Positions 1 to 6,719 of a DNA stretch of 34,231 nt are shown one piece after another; within the stretch, counting starts at the first letter, position 1, and the number at the start of each line of letters is the position of its first letter. The stretch spans positions 1,100-35,330 of the forward strand of contig NZ_NHOA01000083.1 in NCBI RefSeq assembly GCF_002727125.1, given 5' to 3'. Both the position numbers and the translations under genes were made by a program. Origin of the DNA: Halorubrum persicum. Its GTDB lineage: Archaea > Halobacteriota > Halobacteria > Halobacteriales > Haloferacaceae. The notes beneath the pieces are model-generated. The model saw only the letters and a program-made list of their open reading frames with translations. It was not told the DNA's origin and did no database searches.

Positions 1-301
1 AGACGAACAACACCTCGTCGCCGAGCCGATCGTGCGCCTCGACGAGGTCGGGCATCTGCTCGACGCAGGGGGCACACCACGTCGCGAAGAAGTCGACGAA
101 CGTGGGCCGGTCGGGGGCCGGGATGGTCACGTCCCCGTCGCGGCTGCCGGGCGCCTCGACCGTGTCGAGCGTCACCGGATCGACGGGTTCGCGGGCGCCC
201 TCGCCGCCGAGCGCGGCAGGGGCGCGCCCGCTCGCGACCGCGCCGGCCCCTCCGAGGGCGCCGAGGCTGGCGAGCCCAGCGAGAAGGTTTCGGCGCCTCA
301 C
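1..301 (-). CDS. TlpA/ResA-like thioredoxin-fold protein, 3' part beyond window
   Basis: This gene starts with GTG at 301 and runs off the left edge, so about 100 N-terminal residues are visible. An RRRN motif at residues 2-5 followed by an Ala/Gly/Leu-rich segment looks like a Tat-type export signal, and no lipobox Cys is seen. The sequence then enters a thioredoxin fold, with VDFFATW leading into the active-site pair C76-A-P-C79, typical of TlpA/ResA thiol-disulfide proteins that reduce disulfides on the outer membrane face. The GTG overlaps the stop of the SCO1-type gene by 4 bp (GTGA), so the two are co-transcribed and probably translationally coupled. That pairing suggests Cu(A)/cytochrome oxidase maturation or extracytoplasmic thiol chemistry. 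The exact partner cannot be decided from half a protein. Confidence 0.85.
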   Translation of the reverse strand, partial: MRRRNLLAGLASLGALGGAGAVASGRAPAALGGEGAREPVDPVTLDTVEAPGSRDGDVTIPAPDRPTFVDFFATWCAPCVEQMPDLVEAHDRLGDEVLFV

Positions 302-993
302 GCGGTGACCACCCGCTCGAAGTCGTCCACGAGCGTCTCGATGTCCGTACTTGGCCCCCTCGGGTACGCGCGCTCGACGATCCCCTTCTTGTTGACGAGC
401 AAGATGAGGCCGTAGTGCGGAAACGCGTACTCCAACCCCTCGTACTGTTCACCGTCGGTCTTCTCGATCTTCAACCCGAAGTTGTCCATCATTAGCTCTT
501 TCCCGGCCTCGTAGCTCTCGGGGCGCAGGAAGTGCCAGTTGCCGGCGTCGAGGTCGACGGCTTGTTGAGCGGCGTACTCGCGGAGTACGTCTGCCGTGTC
601 CCGCTCGGGATCGAACGTGAGCGGGAGGAACGCCGCCTCGTCGCCGAACCCCTGCTCGGCGGCGTACTCCTGTGCGCGCCGGAGCCGGAGGATCAGGGCC
701 GGACAGACGCCGTCGGGACAGCTCGTGTAAAACGAGGTCCACAGCACGGCTCGGTCGCCCTCGAACTCCGAGATCGAGATCGCCTCTCCCGCGATCGGAT
801 CGGGGACGGTGAAGTCGGGCATCTCGTCGCCGTAGCTCGGGTGGACGGCCTCGCTCAGGTCCTGTTCCGGCGGACCGAGGATCGTCCCTTCAGCGCCGGA
901 GCCGCCGAGCATCCCGGCACAGCCGGCCGTGGCGGTCGTGCCGGCGGCGACGCCGGTGGCGGCGAGCGAGCGGAGGTAGGTACGGCGATCCAT
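298..993 (-). CDS. SCO1/SenC family lipoprotein
   Basis: This encodes a 231-residue exported protein. The chosen ATG at 993 gives a Tat signal (R3-R4-T-Y-L) ending in a lipobox with C25, so it is probably a lipid-anchored cell-surface protein. An upstream ATG at 1047 would place 18 non-signal residues before the RR motif and is less likely. The thioredoxin-like SCO core carries the copper-ligand cysteines C92 and C97, a conserved TFDPERDT segment (126-133) and the metal-ligand His in FPHYG (H193). SCO proteins deliver copper to the Cu(A) site of heme-copper oxidases. Oddly, the Cys motif is C-P-D-G-V-C, with four residues between the cysteines instead of the usual three. A TATA-like TTCATTTAC lies about 30 nt upstream on this strand. 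The downstream thioredoxin gene is coupled to it. Confidence 0.88.
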   Translation of the reverse strand: MDRRTYLRSLAATGVAAGTTATAGCAGMLGGSGAEGTILGPPEQDLSEAVHPSYGDEMPDFTVPDPIAGEAISISEFEGDRAVLWTSFYTSCPDGVCPALILRLRRAQEYAAEQGFGDEAAFLPLTFDPERDTADVLREYAAQQAVDLDAGNWHFLRPESYEAGKELMMDNFGLKIEKTDGEQYEGLEYAFPHYGLILLVNKKGIVERAYPRGPSTDIETLVDDFERVVTA

Positions 994-1226
994 GTCGGTA
1001 CCGGACCTACGTGGTCGCGCGTAAATGAACCCCGCGGCTGATGGCACGCGCTGAACTCAGACGAGCGCGGTCGTGCGTCCCGTTCGCCGGTCGCCACGGG
1101 CCGCCGGCTGCACTCGAAACTGGCTGTCGCGGGACGACTTGGATGTCTGTTGTCGTGAGCCACACCAACAAGTGGCAACAGCGAGCCGCGACGGATGGAT
1201 GTGCGTAACGAACCGCGCCGAATCCC

Positions 1227-1247
1227 CCGAAACGACCGGCGTTTCGG
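1227..1247. promoter_or_regulatory. 7-bp inverted repeat upstream of cspA
   Basis: CCGAAAC (1227-1233) and GTTTCGG (1241-1247) are perfect reverse complements separated by 7 nt, about 90 nt before the cspA start. This could be a dimeric regulator site. Function is inferred from shape and position only. Confidence 0.3.
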
Positions 1248-1277
1248 CGGATGCCGCCGGTTCGCACCGACTGCAAC

Positions 1278-1309
1278 GGTCATGGTACCGTGACCCTCGC
1301 AAGGGTTAT
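1278..1309 (+). promoter_or_regulatory. cspA promoter with quasi-palindrome
   Basis: GGTCATGGTACCGTGACC (1278-1295) reads nearly the same on both strands, with one mismatched pair. GGGTTAT (1303-1309) follows, a weak TATA-like element about 30 nt upstream of the cspA ATG. The palindrome therefore sits where haloarchaeal activators or the BRE normally lie. Confidence 0.4.
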
Positions 1310-1337
1310 CCCCGAACGGGCAGTACGTTTGTTTGCA

Positions 1338-1544
1338 ATGGCAAACGGTAAGGTTGACTTCTTCAACGACACTGGCGGCTACGGTTTCATCTCGACTGAC
1401 GACGGCGACCTCGACGACGACGAAGACGTGTTCTTCCACATGGAAGACGTCGGCGGCCCGGACCTCGAGGAGGGTCAGGAAGTGGAGTTCGACATCGAAT
1501 CGTCCCCCAAGGGACCGCGCGCGACGAACCTCGTCCGCAACTAA
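1338..1544 (+). CDS. cspA: cold shock domain protein (CspA family)
   Basis: This encodes a 68-residue single-domain cold shock protein, the normal family length. The start ATG gives MANGKVDFFND, the usual haloarchaeal beginning. The RNA-binding RNP1-like segment is GGYGFIS (13-19) and RNP2 is VFFHM (31-35), with an acidic DDGDLDDDED insertion between them and a KGPRATNL ending that matches the family. Such proteins bind single-stranded RNA or DNA and melt secondary structure in transcripts. It stands alone, with a long upstream region containing inverted repeats and a compact hairpin right after its stop. Very high confidence in family; the cellular targets are unknown. Confidence 0.95.
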   Translation: MANGKVDFFNDTGGYGFISTDDGDLDDDEDVFFHMEDVGGPDLEEGQEVEFDIESSPKGPRATNLVRN

Positions 1545-1554
1545 CCCCCAAGTC

Positions 1555-1571
1555 GCGGACGGCGCGTCCGC
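1555..1571 (+). terminator. hairpin just downstream of cspA
   Basis: GCGGACG and CGTCCGC form a perfect 7-bp stem with a 3-nt loop, starting 11 nt after the cspA stop. No U-run follows directly, but a T-rich patch (around 1620-1630) lies further on. It may be a transcript-end stabiliser rather than a true terminator. Confidence 0.35.
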
Positions 1572-1644
1572 ACGCAACACCGGATCTCGGCTGTCGATCG
1601 ACGTGATCGACGCCATCTCCGTTTCTTTCACACGTAGCAACTCT

Positions 1645-1697
1645 CGACGAGCGACGCGAGCGCTCTGACAGCGCCTCTGCTCCGACGAGCGACGCGA
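1645..1697. repeat. 15-bp direct repeat flanking a small hairpin, upstream of radB
   Basis: CGACGAGCGACGCGA occurs at 1645-1659 and again at 1683-1697. Between the copies is a 5-bp inverted repeat, GCGCT/AGCGC (1660-1674). The second copy ends 8 nt before the radB TATA box. The arrangement may be a regulator binding array. Confidence 0.45.
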
Positions 1698-1704
1698 TCG
1701 ACCG

Positions 1705-1712
1705 TTTAAATA
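1705..1712 (+). promoter_or_regulatory. TATA box of radB
   Basis: TTTAAATA lies about 27-32 nt upstream of the GTG at 1737. That fits a leaderless transcript and supports the chosen start. Confidence 0.6.
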
Positions 1713-1736
1713 CGAGTGCGAGCGAACTCGTGAGTA

Positions 1737-2444
1737 GTGAGCGATCCGATCCCGACCGGCTGTCGGCCGGTCGACGACCTGTTGGGCGGGGGGTTCGAGC
1801 GCGGGGTCGTCACGCAGGTGTACGGCCCGCCCGCGGCCGGCAAGACGAACCTCGCGCTCGCCGCGGCCGTCGAGGTCGCGGCGGGCGGCGACTGCGCGCT
1901 CTACATCGACACCGAGGGACTCTCGATCGGCCGGTTCGAGCAGATGGCCGCGGGGCGGGCCGACCGCCCCGACGCCGACGAGACGGTCGAGGAGATCGCC
2001 TCGCGGCTGGTGATCTCGGAGGCGTACGACTTCGACGACCAGCGCGAGGCCGTCCGCGACGCCGAGGAGCTCGCGGAGGAGGTCGAGCTGATCGTGTTGG
2101 ACTCCGCGACCGGCTTCTACCGTCTGGAGCGCGCCGGCGACACCGAGGGCGGCCAGTCGCTCCGGAAGGTCGCAAAGCAGGTGACTCACCTGCTGTCGCT
2201 GGCCCGGCGGCACGACATCGCCGTCGTCATCACGAATCAGGTGTTCACCGACCCCGACAGCGACCGCGACCGCGCGCTGGGCGGCAACACCCTCAACCAC
2301 TGGACCGGCGCGATCGTCCGCGTCGACCGGTTCCGCGGCGGGAACCGCCGGGTAACGCTCGAAAAGCACCGATCGAAGCCCGCGGGCGACACCGCCACCT
2401 TCCGGATCGTCGGCGACGGACTCGCCGAAGGGACGGACGCGTAA
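1737..2444 (+). CDS. radB: DNA repair and recombination protein RadB
   Basis: This encodes a 235-residue RecA-fold ATPase, the length expected for archaeal RadB, which lacks the N-terminal DNA-binding domain of RadA. Walker A is GPPAAGKT (30-37), followed by the YIDTEG segment (56-61) common to RadA/RadB. Walker B is LIVLD (118-122). The VVITNQV segment and an LGGNTLNHW loop match the RadA/RadB core. RadB acts as a recombination mediator for RadA on single-stranded DNA in the cytoplasm. GTG at 1737 is chosen because it begins MSDPIPTGC, the conserved family start, and lies at leaderless distance from a strong TATA box. It is a stand-alone gene. Confidence 0.93.
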   Translation: MSDPIPTGCRPVDDLLGGGFERGVVTQVYGPPAAGKTNLALAAAVEVAAGGDCALYIDTEGLSIGRFEQMAAGRADRPDADETVEEIASRLVISEAYDFDDQREAVRDAEELAEEVELIVLDSATGFYRLERAGDTEGGQSLRKVAKQVTHLLSLARRHDIAVVITNQVFTDPDSDRDRALGGNTLNHWTGAIVRVDRFRGGNRRVTLEKHRSKPAGDTATFRIVGDGLAEGTDA

Positions 2445-2494
2445 GCGTCGCGCGCGGCGTGAGAGTTATGTGCGCCCCGCCGACGTAACTGGTA

Positions 2495-2991
2495 GTGAGC
2501 GACCAGTCGCCGTTCTCATTCGTGACCGCCGTCGCGGTCCTTCTCGTCGTCTGTCTGCTCGTCGCCGCTGTCGCGCCGGGTGCGGTGGCGGAGGCGGCGG
2601 AGGCGGTGCCCCCTCCAGCGGTGACAGCGAGCCGACCGTCGACGGCCCAGTAAACGAGACGGACGAGCCGACGACCGAGACTGAGGCACCCACGAACCAG
2701 ACCGAGGATCCGACCAACGAGACGGATGGGCCGATCAACGGGACGGATGACCCGACGGGCGGCGAGACCGAGCCGGTCGAGGACGAGCCGGCGAGCGGCG
2801 ACGACGAGATCGGGACAGCGGAGGGAGACGACGATGCGGGTGGGTCGACGAACGGGGAGTCCGGCGGCGACGACACCACCAGCCGAGACGGCTCGACGGA
2901 CGGAGCCCCCGGCTTCGGTCCCGCCGTCGGCGTCCTCGCCGCCCTCGCGGCGTCGCTCCTCGCCGGACGGCGCGGTGGACGCGGCGGATAG
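2495..2991 (+). CDS. small PGF-CTERM surface protein, frame broken by an apparent 1-nt deletion
   Basis: Two frames together make a sensible exported protein. GTG at 2495 begins MSDQSPF, then a hydrophobic signal peptide (LLVVCLLVAAVAPGAVA), but this frame stops at TAA near 2652. The -1 frame continues with a Thr/Glu/Asp-rich stalk and ends in a textbook PGF-CTERM tail: DGAPGFGP, a hydrophobic segment and a final Arg-rich patch. The frames fit if one C is missing from the CCCCC run near 2607-2611. The stalk has about six 7-residue repeats with four N-X-T sequons, so it is likely N-glycosylated. PGF-CTERM proteins are processed and lipid-anchored by archaeosortase A. No enzymatic domain is visible. 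It could be a sequencing error, a pseudogene, or a variable homopolymer. An in-frame ATG at 2470 for the second frame would give no signal peptide. Confidence 0.72.
2646..2780 (+). repeat. degenerate 21-bp/7-residue repeats encoding N-glycosylation sequons
   Basis: The stalk reads as successive heptads of type P-x-N-x-T-[DE]-x (variants NETDE, TTETEA, NQTED, NETDG, NGTDD). Four of them contain an N-X-T sequon. The period is 21 bp, with GAC/GAG/ACG/AAC codons recurring. Confidence 0.7.
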
Positions 2992-3127
2992 CGGTCGCTC
3001 GTCGACCGTCTGATCGGGGCAGAAAAGGCGAAAACGGAGACGGCGACGGCAGCGAGATCGTCGCGGCGAAACGCCGGAGTCGGTCGGAAGAGGCGACGCG
3101 AAGCCCGTTGAATCGGGCGCTATCGCC

Positions 3128-4267
3128 TTACAGCTGGCCGAGCTTGCGGAGGAGCTGGCCGCGGTACTCCTCGTCGGCGTTGACGCCCTTGATCTCCAGG
3201 ACGTTGCGCTCCAGCTTGTCGAGCGCGACGTGGAAGGCGTGCTCGGCGCCGTACCCCTCGCCGGAGCCGCCGACCTGGCCCTCGTTGGTCCGGAGGCGGA
3301 TCTGGCACTGGATCAGGGGGGTGCCGCGGAGCTTCTCCTTGTGGGCGTGGAGTCGGACGTGCGCGTGGATCACGTGCATGTCCGCGTACTTGTTCGCGAC
3401 CTGCTCGATGGACTCGACGATGTGCTCGCGGGAGGTCGTGTCCAGCAGCTCGACGTTGGTGATCTGCACGTCCATCGAGTCCTGCTCGGTGAACGTGAGC
3501 GCGCGCAACACGTCGGTCTTCGTCACCATGCCGGCGACGGTGTCGGCGCCATTCGGCGTGACGACCAGTCCGGAGACGCTGTTGTCGAACATGCGCTGAA
3601 CGACGGCCTCGGCGGTCTCGTCGGCGGTCGCGGTGACGACGGGGCTCGACATGATGTCGTAGACGGGGATGTCGAGCATCCGATCGATGTCGCCGGCGCG
3701 GTCGCCGCTGCCCTGTCGCTCCTGATCGCGGACGACGAACTCGACGATGTCGTTGGTGGTGACGACGCCGACGAGCTGGCCGTCCTCGTCGAGGACGGGG
3801 AGCCGGGAGATCCCGTTCTCGCGGAGGCGGTTGATCGCGCTCCCGACGCTGTCCTTCTCGTTGATCCCGATCACGTCTTCGGTCGAGATCTGGCCGACCG
3901 TGATCGCGTCGAGGCTGTCGAGGACGGCCTCGAGGATCTGGTCGACGGTGACGATCCCGTAGAGTTTCTCGCCCTCGTACACCGGCGCGATCTTCACGTC
4001 GCCCTCGACGAGGAGACGGGCGGTCTCGCGGAGGTCCTCGTGGCGGTCGACCGACGGGGCCGACTTCATTACGGCCGACACCTTGGTGTCGTCCTCCATC
4101 CGGGAGCGCATGAGCTGTTTCTCGCCCACGACGCCCGCGTACTCGCCGTCCTCGGTGACGACGATCCCCTTCGGATTCTCGCGCTCGAAGATAGACCGGA
4201 CCTTAGCGAGTCGTTCGCTGACGTCGACTTCGACGTACTCCGGCACCGCGATATCAACAATATTCAT
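3128..4267 (-). CDS. four-CBS-domain protein with C-terminal HPF/S30AE-like domain
   Basis: This encodes a 379-residue cytoplasmic protein. Four CBS motifs (about residues 8-58, 66-118, 126-178 and 203-258) form two Bateman modules, which in this fold bind adenosine nucleotides and act as energy sensors. Residues 266-361 differ: an alternating beta-alpha-beta-beta-beta-alpha pattern (NVELL, ESIEQVANKYADM, IHAHVRLHAH, IQCQIRLRT, HAFHVALDKLERNVLEIKG) resembles the ribosome hibernation factor HPF/RaiA (S30AE) domain. I infer a nucleotide-controlled ribosome-binding factor. The ATG at 4267 is preceded by a TATA-like TTCAATACC about 30 nt upstream and an inverted repeat. The CBS assignment is firm; the HPF-like assignment rests on pattern resemblance. 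Confidence 0.9.
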   Translation of the reverse strand: MNIVDIAVPEYVEVDVSERLAKVRSIFERENPKGIVVTEDGEYAGVVGEKQLMRSRMEDDTKVSAVMKSAPSVDRHEDLRETARLLVEGDVKIAPVYEGEKLYGIVTVDQILEAVLDSLDAITVGQISTEDVIGINEKDSVGSAINRLRENGISRLPVLDEDGQLVGVVTTNDIVEFVVRDQERQGSGDRAGDIDRMLDIPVYDIMSSPVVTATADETAEAVVQRMFDNSVSGLVVTPNGADTVAGMVTKTDVLRALTFTEQDSMDVQITNVELLDTTSREHIVESIEQVANKYADMHVIHAHVRLHAHKEKLRGTPLIQCQIRLRTNEGQVGGSGEGYGAEHAFHVALDKLERNVLEIKGVNADEEYRGQLLRKLGQL

Positions 4268-4268
4268 G

Positions 4269-4306
4269 GTCCAATCTGAGGGTTGGACGCGCCGGGTATT
4301 GAAAGT
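4269..4306 (-). promoter_or_regulatory. promoter of the CBS-HPF gene with inverted repeat at the start site
   Basis: On the minus strand, TTCAATACC (4297-4305 region) is a plausible TATA element. Between it and the ATG lies GTCCAA...TTGGAC, a perfect 6-bp inverted repeat spanning 4269-4288. That covers the expected transcription start and would suit repression. Confidence 0.4.
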
Positions 4307-4531
4307 GCGGGAGGCGTGCCCGACAGTGAGATCGGCCTCAGTCGACGCCGTGCGCCCCAACACCGTTCCATCCGGGCGGCAAGACGCATCCATGCGACCG
4401 TGTCCGGCGCTGATCGTGATCGAACTCCTGCTCGTTGGGCTCGTATGCAGGCTGTGGGCCCGTGAACCGACGAGACGCGTGACTCCGCGGGCCGGTGAAA
4501 GATTTTTGCCGGTAACCGACGGAGAGGGAGT

Positions 4532-5215
4532 GTGTACGACGCCGTCGTCCTCGACAAAGACGGGGTCTTGATCGGTCGGACCCCGTTCGACACCCTCAGA
4601 GAGGCCGCGTGGGACGCCTTCGTGAGCCTCGGCGTCGAGGACCCGGACCTCGCCCACGTCGACGACATCGCCGTCGGCGTCGACCCCGCCACCCTGACGG
4701 AGATCTGCGAGCGCTACGGGCTCGACCCGGTCGAGTTCTGGCGGGTCCGCGACGAGACCGCCGCGACCGCGCAGGTCGACGCGGCCCGGAGCGGGCAGAA
4801 GACCCCCTACGACGACGTCGACGCCCTCCGCCACCTCGACGCCTCGCTCGGGGTCGTCTCCTCGAACCAGCAGGCGACCGTCGACGCGGTCCTCGACCAC
4901 TTCGGGCTCTCCGGGCGGTTCGAAGTCGCGTACGGCCGCGAGCCCTCGATCGCCAGCCTGTCGCGGAAGAAGCCGTCGCCGTACTACCTCGAGCGCGCCC
5001 TCGAGGACATCGGCGCCGAGACCGCGATCTTCGTCGGTGACAACGAGTCGGACGTGCGCGCCGCCGACAACGCGGGCATCGACTCCGCCTTCGTCCGGCG
5101 CCCGCACCGGCGGTCGACCGAACTCTCCTGTCAGCCCACCTACGAGATCGACGACCTCCACGACCTCGTGAGCATCTGCGGACGGGCGCCGGTCGGCGAG
5201 CGGGACTCGATCTGA
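4532..5215 (+). CDS. HAD-superfamily hydrolase (phosphoglycolate phosphatase-like)
   Basis: This encodes a 227-residue soluble phosphatase. Motif I is D8-K-D10-G (nucleophile and acid/base). An alpha-helical cap follows, then motif II VVSSNQQ (S110/S111), motif III Lys at KKP (146-148) and motif IV GDNESD (169-174) for Mg2+ binding. This is the complete class-I HAD set, in the order seen in phosphoglycolate phosphatase and beta-phosphoglucomutase relatives, so it probably hydrolyses a small phosphorylated metabolite. The GTG start at 4532 lies about 27 nt after GATTTTT (4501-4507), consistent with a leaderless transcript. It converges with the next membrane-protein gene, with only 19 bp between stops. 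The substrate cannot be deduced. Confidence 0.88.
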   Translation: MYDAVVLDKDGVLIGRTPFDTLREAAWDAFVSLGVEDPDLAHVDDIAVGVDPATLTEICERYGLDPVEFWRVRDETAATAQVDAARSGQKTPYDDVDALRHLDASLGVVSSNQQATVDAVLDHFGLSGRFEVAYGREPSIASLSRKKPSPYYLERALEDIGAETAIFVGDNESDVRAADNAGIDSAFVRRPHRRSTELSCQPTYEIDDLHDLVSICGRAPVGERDSI

Positions 5216-5234
5216 GGGGGCGTCGGGATGCCGG

Positions 5235-6032
5235 TCACTCCGCCGGCGCGCGGTCCAGTTGCCGCCGAAGCCAGCGCTCGACGAGTGCGACCCCCGCGAG
5301 CGCCACCGCTGCCGGTCCCAACAGCACCAGGAAGACCGGACCGCCCTCGTTGCCCGTGATCACGGCACGGACGATCGGGGGAACGAGCAGCCCGAAACAG
5401 GCCGCCGGGGCGACGAGCCCGAGTGACGCCGCGGCGACCGGCACCGCCGCCGCCACCGTGGTCGTCGTCGCGATCACCAGGAGGGCGGTCCGTGGAGAGA
5501 CGCCGAACGCAGCGACCCGCGCGGTCGCGGCGACGCCGAAGACTCCCCCGAGCGCGACGCCGACGAGCGCTGCGGCGCGGACCCGCGACGGCGCGGCCGG
5601 GAGGTTCGCCAGCCACTCGTCACCGATGCCGTGTCGGCGGCGCAGCCCGAACTCGACGCCGGCAGCGACGGCGAGCAGGCCGACGACGACGGCCCAGCCG
5701 CCGGCGTACGCCGAGAGGTACACGCTCCGGTCGACCACGAGGAACCCGCCGACTTCGGACCACTCGGGCGGCGGGGCCGCCCCGTCTCGGAGCGCCGCCC
5801 ACCCGAGGGCCGCGGCGAGCCCCGCGGCCGGCGAGAGCAGCCGGGTGTGAGCGACGGCGAGCGCGACGAGGAACCCGGCCGCGAAGAGACCGGCGGCGCG
5901 GCTCGGGTCGGACAGGGGCCACCGCTCGGGCGGTGCGTGGTTCAGCGCGCGGAACAGCAGCTCGACGACCGCGAGGTGGACCGCTCCGCCGCCGAGGGCG
6001 GCGAGGAGCGTCCCGGTGGAGGGCCGGGGCAT
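5235..6032 (-). CDS. uncharacterised multi-pass membrane protein
   Basis: This encodes 265 residues, mostly Ala/Val/Leu/Gly with about six or seven hydrophobic segments: one near residues 8-28, others around 45-60, 110-130, 155-175, 183-205 and 230-250. A soluble loop lies around residues 60-105, and an RRRHGIGDEWLANLP loop follows the third segment. I recognise no family; the overall look is of a small haloarchaeal permease-like or membrane-scaffold protein. The ATG at 6032 begins MPRPSTG before the first segment. The gene lies downstream of another minus-strand membrane gene (stop at 6123) and may share its transcript, with a 90-bp gap. No catalytic motif is visible. Confidence 0.7.
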   Translation of the reverse strand: MPRPSTGTLLAALGGGAVHLAVVELLFRALNHAPPERWPLSDPSRAAGLFAAGFLVALAVAHTRLLSPAAGLAAALGWAALRDGAAPPPEWSEVGGFLVVDRSVYLSAYAGGWAVVVGLLAVAAGVEFGLRRRHGIGDEWLANLPAAPSRVRAAALVGVALGGVFGVAATARVAAFGVSPRTALLVIATTTTVAAAVPVAAASLGLVAPAACFGLLVPPIVRAVITGNEGGPVFLVLLGPAAVALAGVALVERWLRRQLDRAPAE

Positions 6033-6122
6033 GGTCGGTCGTCTCGCGGTCGCGTTGTAGGCGTTTCGCCGGGGGGTGCAAGGTACGAGGCCGTCGCGCG
6101 GAGCGTCTCGCCGATGCGGGAC

Positions 6123-6719
6123 TCACTCCAGCAGCTCCGTCCTCGGGGCGTCGAGGGCCGTCCGGGTGACTCCCTCTGCACCCTCGGCGCCGCGGAGGTC
6201 GACGCCGCGGAGCCGGAGTGCGAGCGCCGCGTCGCTGCGCTCCGTGGCGTCGAGCGGACGGATACGGGTCTCCGTCTTCTCGTCGCCATCGGCCGGGTCG
6301 CCGAGCCCCAACCGCCCTCCGAACCGGTCGTCGTCCGGCCCCTCGTGGACCACGACGATCTCGTCGCCGTCGAACTCGACGCGCTCGACCGCCCGGAGCG
6401 GGATCGTCGTGCGGCGCCCCTGGACGACCGTCGCGGCGAGAGTGCCGGTTACGGTGAGCGCCGCGAGCACCGTCAGCCAGAGGGTCCCGCTCCCGTCCCC
6501 GACGGAGAGGAGCCGCGGGAGCGCGCCGAGGACCGTGAACGCCGCTCCGATCCCCGACCACCCGACCGCGTCGACGACGGGACTGACGCGTCCGTGCGAG
6601 AGGGCTCGCCCGGCGTGAACGACGGCGGTCCGGAGCCGTCTCCGGATGCGTATCTCGTCCGGAGCGACGGTGACGCTCCCGGTGACCGTCGAGAACGACC
6701 ACGTCCCGACCCGTCTCAT
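6123..6719 (-). CDS. uncharacterised two-TM protein
   Basis: This encodes 198 residues. The N-terminal part (1-45) is beta-rich and charged (SFSTVTGSVTVAPDEIRIRRRLR), resembling a membrane-proximal PH-like or DUF strand pattern. Two hydrophobic segments at about 50-70 and 78-98 follow. The C-terminal half contains a VEFDGDEIVVVHEGPDDD stretch and an Arg/Ala-rich end. I do not recognise the family. The ATG at 6719 (MRRVGTW) was chosen as the first start that keeps the basic-aromatic opening; further upstream the frame is only GC-driven. It diverges from the aldo/keto reductase across 273 bp in which I see no other gene. Confidence 0.6.
   Translation of the reverse strand: MRRVGTWSFSTVTGSVTVAPDEIRIRRRLRTAVVHAGRALSHGRVSPVVDAVGWSGIGAAFTVLGALPRLLSVGDGSGTLWLTVLAALTVTGTLAATVVQGRRTTIPLRAVERVEFDGDEIVVVHEGPDDDRFGGRLGLGDPADGDEKTETRIRPLDATERSDAALALRLRGVDLRGAEGAEGVTRTALDAPRTELLE

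Larger units (their letters stand above)
994..1337. other. intergenic region upstream of cspA, with inverted repeats
   Basis: This 344-bp stretch separates the divergent SCO1-type and cold-shock genes. I find no convincing gene; the reading frames open here are rich in Arg/Ser/Thr and look like GC-driven artefacts. It holds the SCO1-type promoter at its left end, a perfect 7-bp inverted repeat (CCGAAAC/GTTTCGG, 1227-1247) and a near-palindrome (1278-1295) just upstream of the likely cspA TATA element. Confidence 0.6.

Noticed and set aside
1730-2488. Plus-strand frame overlapping radB
   Set aside because: Its translation is Arg/Gly/Pro-rich without motifs, while the other frame encodes RadB with Walker A and B.
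3103-3118. 5-bp GCCCG/CGGGC hairpin beyond the CBS gene stop
   Set aside because: Such short GC stems are expected by chance in this composition, and no T-run accompanies it.
3128-5161. Long minus-strand frame extending the CBS gene upstream to 5161
   Set aside because: The extension beyond 4267 is low-complexity Arg/Gly/Val sequence overlapping the HAD gene; the real protein starts at MNIVDIAVPE after a TATA box.
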